Shown here in pieces: positions 56,844 through 64,000 of a DNA stretch of 64,000 nt. The translations under genes and the position numbers were made by a program. This DNA is from Hericium rajendrae. Its lineage: Eukaryota > Basidiomycota > Agaricomycetes > Russulales > Hericiaceae. The stretch's first letter is position 1. Every line of letters begins with the position of its first letter. The stretch is taken from NCBI GenBank assembly GCA_033439255.1, contig CM065882.1, forward strand, positions 1,550,001 to 1,614,000, written 5' to 3'. The notes under the pieces were generated by a model. The model was not told the DNA's origin and did no database searches. It was given only the letters and a program-made list of their open reading frames with translations.

Positions 56844-57871
56844 ATGAACACCAGCATTGATATTCACATCCCTATGCCATCTCTTCCAACAGAAGTCTGG
56901 ACAAGAATCTGTGCAGATCCTAATCTTCATGCACCTACCATGCGCCTTGTCCATAGCCAGGCCTGGAGGACCATCTGTCTGATGCCAAGTCATCTTCACA
57001 TTGATGAGCCTCAGGATTTGGTTCAATTTCTTGATCAGGTCAGTTCATTGTGCTCTCTTGGAACTTACAAATTCATTTTCTCTATCTAGGTCCAAACTCA
57101 TTACACTATTCTCTCACCTCGCATCACTTTTATCCAAGGCCAACCCAGATATACATATGGCAACATACAGACCATTGTTTTTCATGGTGGTTTTTTTTCC
57201 GATGAGTACCAGGAGATCAAGATGCAGCTGTTGCCATTAGCTCAAGCCACATTTGCCTTGCTGTCCACTCTATCCTATTTTGCCATTCGTCAGGATGAGC
57301 TGGGCTGTGAGAACATTCAGATAGTTGGAGAGATGTGTAGAGAATTGAATAGAAGGCCTATCACTGTCTGTATCATTAATGTGCAGGATGAGGATCCTGA
57401 TGTAAGTCTTATTCATTCTGATGTTGATATTTTGGAATCCTAATTGTATGTTAGGTTGGATTTCATCAAGACAACCCCTGGAACGATGAGGATTGGACAT
57501 CTGTCATGTTGCTATTTGGCAACATCAAAACACTAGTCCTTTCCACTTTCTGGCTTTTTTCTGATTGGCCTGAAGGCATGCCTCTGCCTTTTGGAGATCA
57601 AGAATGGGATGACGAAGAACTAGAAGTGCATACAAAAGCTATGGAGGCAAACATGGTATCTTCTATGGCACTCAGTCTTCCAACAGTACAATATTTTCAG
57701 CTTAGGCAAGGAGGTGGATTTGGATACGAGTATAGTGATGGTCGTCCACGTAAGCTGTCTACAGGATCTCATACCACATGGAAACCAAAAGATAATGGCG
57801 AGTGGGACAAAACTGACTGCTGGTCTTATGCAGAGTTTGATAAATTTTATGAGCACCTTGATCACTACTAA
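56844..57871 (+). CDS. F-box protein, three exons, intact
   Basis: Exons 56,844-57,038, 57,090-57,401 and 57,455-57,871, both introns GT-AG, giving about 306 residues. Residues about 10-45 form an F-box (MPSLPTEVWTRICADPNL, then MRLVHSQAWRTI). The rest has no recognised repeat; it is rich in Trp, Asp and Glu near DNPWNDEDW and PFGDQEWDDEELEV and ends FYEHLDHY. Likely an SCF adaptor of unknown target (family inference). An ATG 45 bp upstream (MLFTLSPSTP) is also in frame. The left copy has lost one base in exon 1. Confidence 0.78.
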
Positions 57872-58276
57872 TGATTACAACTTCTATCTCTATACCAATT
57901 TTGTTTTACTCTTTGTTATGAAAATTGTCTTCTAGACCAGATCAAGGTGTTGCTCAAATTCATTGACCTGCAGGTAACCTTTGAGTTACCTACCACACAG
58001 ATGTTTTTGAGTAAAGGTATAGATGTATTGGAAATTCTAAACACATGTGGTATTTACTAAGTAACTAACTTCTATACTTGCTCAGAAAGGCAGGGATCAT
58101 GCTCCCAGTCTAGATCTAGAACACCTGGCCTGGATGATTATATACTTATCAACAGGCCAATCATGCATGATATTGTATTGTGCATACAATAGGCTATTGT
58201 GACATGCCTGCCATATCGGGTATTAGAGATCTTGTACAAATAATTTATTATGCTTATATCTTACCAAGATTACTCA
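57872..58276. other. Convergent intergenic, no gene
   Basis: Counterpart of 14,166-14,570. Confidence 0.4.
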
Positions 58277-59290
58277 TTATTCATCTTGTCCTAGAGCTTT
58301 TGCAAGATAAGGGGGGAGACCGTAGCCACGCTTTTTAACATGTTCATCATCAATTACTTCTGCTTGCAGTAATCCAGTCAGTTTGAATGATCATCTACTT
58401 CATGCAAAATATCACTCACTTCTGCAATAGCAGCCTCCAGAAAATTCCCAAGTAAGAGTCTTTGCATCTTTGTAAATCTTGTTCTCTGTCTTGTTGGCTT
58501 TGTCAAAACAAAAGCTCAGACAAGCAGAGTCTGCAAAGCTTCGTCGGCTATATCCACAATACCAGGGCTTGTCTTGAAGTTCTCCAGAATGAGGATGCAT
58601 AACCTGCAATTCATCTGCCTCGAAAGAACAAATCTTGAACCCTCTGTCATTGTACTTCTCTCCACACTTCTTGACTGTATCTGCATGCCACGTATTTCTC
58701 AAAAACTCTGTCCTCATGCATCCAAACCCACTAAGTGTCCAGTTGGGATAGGAGATTGAAAACTCATCGGCACCAAAGTAGTTCATGACAATGGTGCTCC
58801 AGAAATTGTGGATGGGAAGGAAAGGATGTAGGACAGATTCACAGACCACCAAATCAATAAAGGTTTTGCGTTGAGGATGGTAGAGTTTGTGGACTCCAAT
58901 GATATGTTGGATGTAGCCATGTGGATAAATGTAATGTAGGATTTTGTATCCTTCTTGGATCTGCAAATAGTCCAGCATATTTTCAACTGCTGCTAGGGTG
59001 CAGTATAGATCCATATCGCCTGGTGTCCAGTATGGGAGGTTGGTGGCATGGAGAATGAGAAATAGAATGAGAGATCCAGAAACCACACTGCTAGTCTTTC
59101 TCAGTATGGTTCTGAAGGCATCTGGACTGGATAGATAGGTGGAAAGGGTGAATCGCCATAAGTGCAGAAGGAAGATGTTGGCCATAGCTTCCCAGTAATG
59201 TGATGTGGCTCTCAACATAGATAAGGTTTTGAAACAAGAGTACTGGAGGATGCTATAATGAAGGTCTTTAGAAAGAGTTTGCAGCGACAT
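58277..59290 (-). CDS. F-box plus nucleotidyltransferase-like protein, two exons
   Basis: ATG at 59,290. Exon 1 reads to NKIYKDAKTLTWEFSGGCYC; an intron of 57 nt (GTGAGT ... ACTGAC ... CTGCAAG) then joins in frame to TEVIDDEHVKKRGYGLPPYL and a stop at 58,277. Without splicing the frame stops at 58,412. F-box-like residues 1-40; GS...DMD at about 70-96 with the DLD/DMD pair resembling nucleotidyltransferase metal ligands; later HNFWSTIVMNYF and YPNWTLSGFG blocks, which I recall as conserved in this agaricomycete family. Catalysis is unproven: a third carboxylate was not located. Confidence 0.65.
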
Positions 59291-59544
59291 AACAATGAAG
59301 ATATCAATATGTGTGGCAGTTGCTCAACGACTGTAGCTCAATGACAGCAGTGACGTGGCAAAGTGGCGTAGACTGCTGCCATGTGGCTGTGGTTGTGGCT
59401 GTGTTATGAGATTTATTTTTCACTTCATTGTTCATGTAAAGGTGCCACTTTAACAAACAATGAGCAAGTATCAATATGATGTGAGGTGAAGAGCAAAAGA
59501 AAAATTAAAAAAGTACATAGTGCTTTGATCTATATTACTTCTTA

Positions 59545-62500
59545 TCATTTCCTACTTCTTGTCCTCCTTGTACCTTCTACTCCTTCCTGCTCCATACCTT
59601 CTTCATCATCACTGTCATCATCAGCCATTCTCTTGCTATCTCTTACTGCTGCATATGCATTAACGACCTTCACCTCTTCCCACTCCTCTGGAAATATCCA
59701 ATTTCCTTCATCCTTCAACTGCAAATTGACCATAGCTTGGCATGGCTCCTGGTTAGCATCAACCCACCATTCATCCAGTTCATCCAGGACTGCATCATTC
59801 ATCCCCCAGAACTGCCCAAGATCCGTCTTGAGAAGTCTACAAAGCTCTTTAGGTCCAATCGGAGGATCCACATTGTCAGGACTCTCCAGAAGACTTCTGC
59901 TGTAAGTGATAAAGGCCTTGGCAAACAGAAGGTGTTGCTCCTTGAAGAAATCAACTGGTCTTGATTCCCAGTCAGAGCTGCCTACAGACGGATAACCAGA
60001 AGATAGATAATGATCCAGGATACTGGTCAGAGCAATGCTGGCTGCAATCCTGATGTGCTCCATCCGAACATTCTTTTTTGGACGAATGCCATCAACATAT
60101 GCAAATGTCCAGGCAAACACCACAGCATTGGAGACTGCAAGAAAATTCTCCATCCCTTCCCTTGTATTCAAACAAGGTAAGGTTACTGTACAATCACATT
60201 ATAAAAATCTGATTCTCTTCAATAAGTTATGTAAGACTCACAATCTTCTGGCAAGTCATCTTCTGCATGCTGGAGAAGTGTTGCCCACCAAAGGACAATA
60301 TTAGATAAGAGAGGGATGACGGCAGGGTGTGAGGTATTAGTGAGTTGAGTTCCTGCAAGGAAGCAGTGAACTTGTCCGTAGAAACTCCTTGCCAAACACT
60401 TTTCTGCATAAAGGTGCCGTCCAAATACAATTGTATTAGTGGCACCATAAACCCAGTGAGGAGTGTTTGGTCGTTGATATCTAAAATACTATGGTTAATT
60501 TACAACTTGAATCAAATAAAATTATAACTTACAATGTCTGACCAGGCTGCAACAGAATAGCCTCAACCCAATAGCGGGACAGATCCATCTCACGAACATT
60601 GACGTCCATGTAAAGGTCAACACGATAAATCTTATCATCATTTGGATCCTTTGGAGTGAGCAAAAGCCAAAGCTTTTTCCCAACTAGAGGGTGAGACACA
60701 GTGCCTAGTCCATCTGTGTCGAAGTGAATGTCAGACAAGGAGTGCTTGGTAGCCACAGTTGCCCATGACAGGTCTTCTGCAGGACGCTCTGATGCAGGCA
60801 CACTAAATAATGTCTCCAGTGTTTGAAGAACATGTTCGTGTGAGGCAAAAGCACTAACAACAAAATAAATTCTTAGTAACTACACATCCCAATAGAAAAC
60901 AGAAAAATACCTCCAATAAGGCAGCTGTACTAGAGGTTCTGGGCACCCATTGCTGAGGCCATTTATCACCTTATAAGCAAGCCATTTCTCATCCTTTGGC
61001 AGATCCTTAGCTTCCAGACCAGCCTTGTATATTTGGAGACGAGTGACTGTTCTCAGATGACCATCTGGTGTGGCAGCTGATCGATATGCCATGTCTAAAA
61101 ACAGAGAGCCAAATTATTTTTTTGAAAATGACATCAACAATGGAATTTTACCCTGGCCTTGCACCTTTTTGTGCAAATCTCCAACTCTATTCATGGACAT
61201 TTTGTTCCACTCCCAAGTTGGATCAGTCTTGCCCCCAGAAACTAGAATGTTTCTGTCTTTGAACACATCTTGGATCTGTTCTTGAGTCATCTTGCATAAC
61301 TTGTCTTCAGTACAGACAAATGTTCCAGATCGCTGGTCAGCCTGTTCAAGATTGAGTTGTAGACGATGGGCAGAGGGCAGCATCATGCGAAGTTCATCAT
61401 CAACCATACTGTCTTCCAACGCTACTTGCAACTTTTTTCCAAATTCCACCTGGAATTCATCCTATATGCACAAATATAAATAGTGTATCACATATCTGAA
61501 TAATAGCAACTTACATTGTCTTCCATCATTGGAGGTACAAAACTGACTTTCACAGCCGCATTTTTAGTTGCATCATAGGCAAGCATTGTTATAGCTTTTG
61601 GTTTGAGCAGCTATAAAACGTAACATATTAGCATGTCTTGTGTTATAGAACATATGTTCAATATTACCCTTGCTGGAATCTGATCCAAAGGAGGAACATC
61701 GTCCTAATACAAAAACATAAACCAATATTTAGCATAAAACAAATATAAAAATTTAAAGCACATACTTTCTGCTTGAATTTTTCATTCTCTTTTCCCAGTT
61801 TGCCACTATCTTTTTGAAGGTCTCAGTTGATTTTACAGTCACTTTGACCCTAGCATTGGGATCAAGTTCTTGATCCACTGATGTTTGGATCTTGGTGCTC
61901 TTCTTGCTACTCTTCTTGCTGCTCTTCTAGATATGTATCTGTATCAGTTTTATTTCTCTAGTAGATGTGTTTGGTCTTACCTCCTTATACTCATCCTCCT
62001 CCTCCTTGTCCTTGTCCTCCTCCTCCTTGTCCTCGTCCTCCTCCTTGTCCTCCTCCTCCTCGTCCTCCTCCTTCTCCTCCTCGTCCTCCTCCTCGTCCTC
62101 CTCCTCATCGACCAACTCCTCCTCTCCATCCTCATCACCACCCACCTTAGAGTAAATTTCCTCCTCCTCCTCGTCCACAGCTTTCTTCTGACTCTTCTCT
62201 CCCTCCTCTTCCTCCAGCTCATCCTCCTCATCCTCCTCACCTTTCTTCTCACTCTCTTTCTCCTCACTCTCCTCAACTTCATCCTCATCCTCATCCTTCT
62301 TTCCACCCTGCTTTCTCTTCTCTTCCTCATCCTCCATATCCTCTTCCACATCCTTTTGCCCTGCCTCCTTCTCTAGCCCTGCTACAGCTTTATCAACATC
62401 CATTTCCCTCTCCTCTGCATCTTCTCCGTCAACCATGTCCTTTCGCACAACTGTCTCTGTCTCCTCATCCAGAATTATATCCACATCCATCATAAAGAGT

Positions 62501-64000
62501 GGTGGCTCAGCTTGCACTTGTCCCTCAGCTGCTTGTGCATCAGCTTGCACAGGAGCTGTTGGTTCTGCTTGCATCTCAGCATTCACTGAAGCTTCTGGCT
62601 CTGCTTGAAGTTCAGATTATATGCAAACTGAGGCCTCAGCTTTTAGCTCACCTTGCATCTGCTCCTTCTGTCCATCCAAAACTATATCCACATCCATCAT
62701 CCTACGTTCCTCCTCAATGTGCGCAGAAGGTGCTGGCTCAGCTTGCATTTCTACCTCAACTGCTTGTGCGTCAGCTTGGACAGCAGGTGTTGGTTCTGCT
62801 TGCATCTCAGCATTCACTGAAGTTTCTGGCTCTACTTGCAGTTTAGATTATATGCAAGCTGAGGCCCCAGCTTTTAGCTCACCTTGCACCTCAGGTTCAG
62901 GCTCATCTTGCATTTCATTTTCTGGTGCTTCAACCGGAATGTCATCGTCATTTTCTTTTTTGATCCCTGCATTTATTTTAGTTGACAATTTTCTAATTAT
63001 AATAAGTAATAGAAAAAACTTACGAGACTCATTGATGAAGTGCAGCAAAAGAGGTTCTACATCCTTCGATTCTATCCCTTTTGCAGCACAGAGGAAGGTC
63101 ACTTGATCTTCGTGTGGTAAATTCGTAAAATGTTCTATTAAATGATCAGGAGGTGACCAATCAACATCTGTCTCAAGTGCTAAGATGATGATAAGCATGA
63201 TAAGCATGATAAGCATGATAAGCAACCATTTTTTTCGCTTAGCATATAGAAACTCACAAGCTTTGCCTGGATGTGAGAACCACTGTGAAGTCAGAGGATT
63301 CTTCACATCTTCATGGTTGCTGAGCTCTTTCTGCCAATAGTTCAGAAGCTCCACAATCTGTTCCTCAGCAGATGCACCTTGAGAAATTGCAAAGATGCTG
63401 AACCAGATCTGCTTTTCAAATTGTAAGAGTATATCAGGTTTTCCTTTATTTCCTAAAGCATATAACAACTTTTAAATAGAGCATATAAGCAGTCTAAATC
63501 TATACAAATCAGAAAAATATAGCCACATACTTGCGAATAGGTTTCTCTTTTCAATACATGATTGGACAGTGTACGAGGAACAAGCAACGCCACAGGAGAC
63601 AGCCCAAGGGCAGTGATGATGGCATTGAGCCACTTTCGCTGTGTCATTTTAGATTCTGGCAAATTTTCCATCTCTGCATTTCTGTTTTAAAGTTATACAT
63701 TAGAACAACTGATAAATAAAGCTATAGCATACTTTTTGATGGTTTGCCAGTATTTGATGTTAGAGAAAAAGATATTTCCCTAGAGATAGATTCACATGCT
63801 TAGAATAAAATTACGATGCACAAACAATATAAAACTTACTTCAACTATGGACTGCAAACCCATGGCAGCATGCTCAAAGTTTTGGACCATTGCTTGCTGA
63901 TCCATAGTAGCTGTCCGCATTGACGTACGGCACCAGAGAGCACAAATAACTTTAGCAGAAGATTTAACAGACCAGTCACTATTTTTCCATTCCGTTCGCA
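59545..64000 (-). CDS. JmjC-domain protein, right-arm copy, 5' end outside window
   Basis: Same gene as 7,424-12,898 but with the frame preserved at both sites broken on the left: GCGGACAGCTACTATGG near 63,920 keeps one frame through TSMRTATMDQQAMVQNF, and the acidic tract (61,985-62,115) stays in frame to DEYKEV and its intron. JmjC signature IHFDTDGLGTV, GKKLW and RPNTPHWVYGA is present. The C-terminal 200 residues (GMENFLAVSNAVVF ... MADDDSDDEEG) have no recognised domain and end in a basic RRTRSRK, a possible nuclear signal. Predicted Fe(II)/2-oxoglutarate oxygenase; target unknown. Confidence 0.75.

Larger units (their letters stand above)
50771..64000. repeat. Right arm of large inverted repeat, runs off the window
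   Basis: Reverse complement of 8,415-21,670. Starts TTACGATTCCTTAGAATCGT. 13,230 bp visible against 13,256 on the left; most of the difference is in the acidic repeat of the JmjC gene. Confidence 0.97.

Overview
The window looks like a transposon-rich accessory region of a basidiomycete fungus, most likely an agaricomycete. Inference rests on: many 43-60 nt GT-AG introns with CTAAY branch points; F-box proteins; a Ulp1-type protease; a CxC2 cysteine cluster typical of KDZ transposases; Helitron-type Rep/PIF1 helicase remains; and a chromodomain Ty3/gypsy element. I see no rRNA, canonical tRNA, CRISPR array or bacterial operon.

Layout. (1) 1-7.4 kb: an F-box gene cut by the window edge, an intron-rich Ulp1-like (C48) peptidase gene, a convergent truncated coiled-coil gene, a decayed CDC5/CEF1 (Myb splicing factor) copy, and a Helitron helicase C-terminus carrying a MITE. 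(2) From 8,415 or earlier to 21,670: the left arm of a large inverted repeat. The right arm is 50,771-64,000 and runs off the window. Each arm carries a JmjC-domain gene, an F-box/nucleotidyltransferase-like gene, an F-box gene, an unrecognised short gene, an APH-like phosphotransferase gene and a terminal-inverted-repeat element. The arms are nearly identical, but the recognisable genes have continuous frames on the right and single-base frameshifts on the left.

(3) 21.67-50.77 kb: the spacer, a nest of transposons. It holds two direct 1.62 kb repeats with long hairpins and tRNA-like modules, a Copia gag remnant, a Helitron Rep/PIF1 gene with a C-terminal USP-like cysteine protease, a KDZ transposase gene and a gypsy polyprotein (minus strand). 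The Helitron is split by a 5.1 kb LTR element that shows no gag-pol and has a GCAAT target duplication. Many hosts are further split by elements whose termini start CATC and which make 2-3 bp target duplications. Removing each such element with one target copy restores the host reading frame, so the borders are exact.

The most unusual signal is in the three large CATC elements (37,179-40,045; 40,893-44,983; 46,113-49,103). They share a directional module present four times: a short upstream exon, a 43-49 nt intron, then a perfect or G:U-compatible hairpin (GAGTATCGCTC type), then about 1-1.3 kb of C-rich sequence, in at least three copies a 20-bp minisatellite with all three forward frames open. 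Two of the elements also carry a divergent TATATAA promoter with a spliced, apparently non-coding leader. I do not recognise this architecture; it is the best candidate here for an undescribed system.
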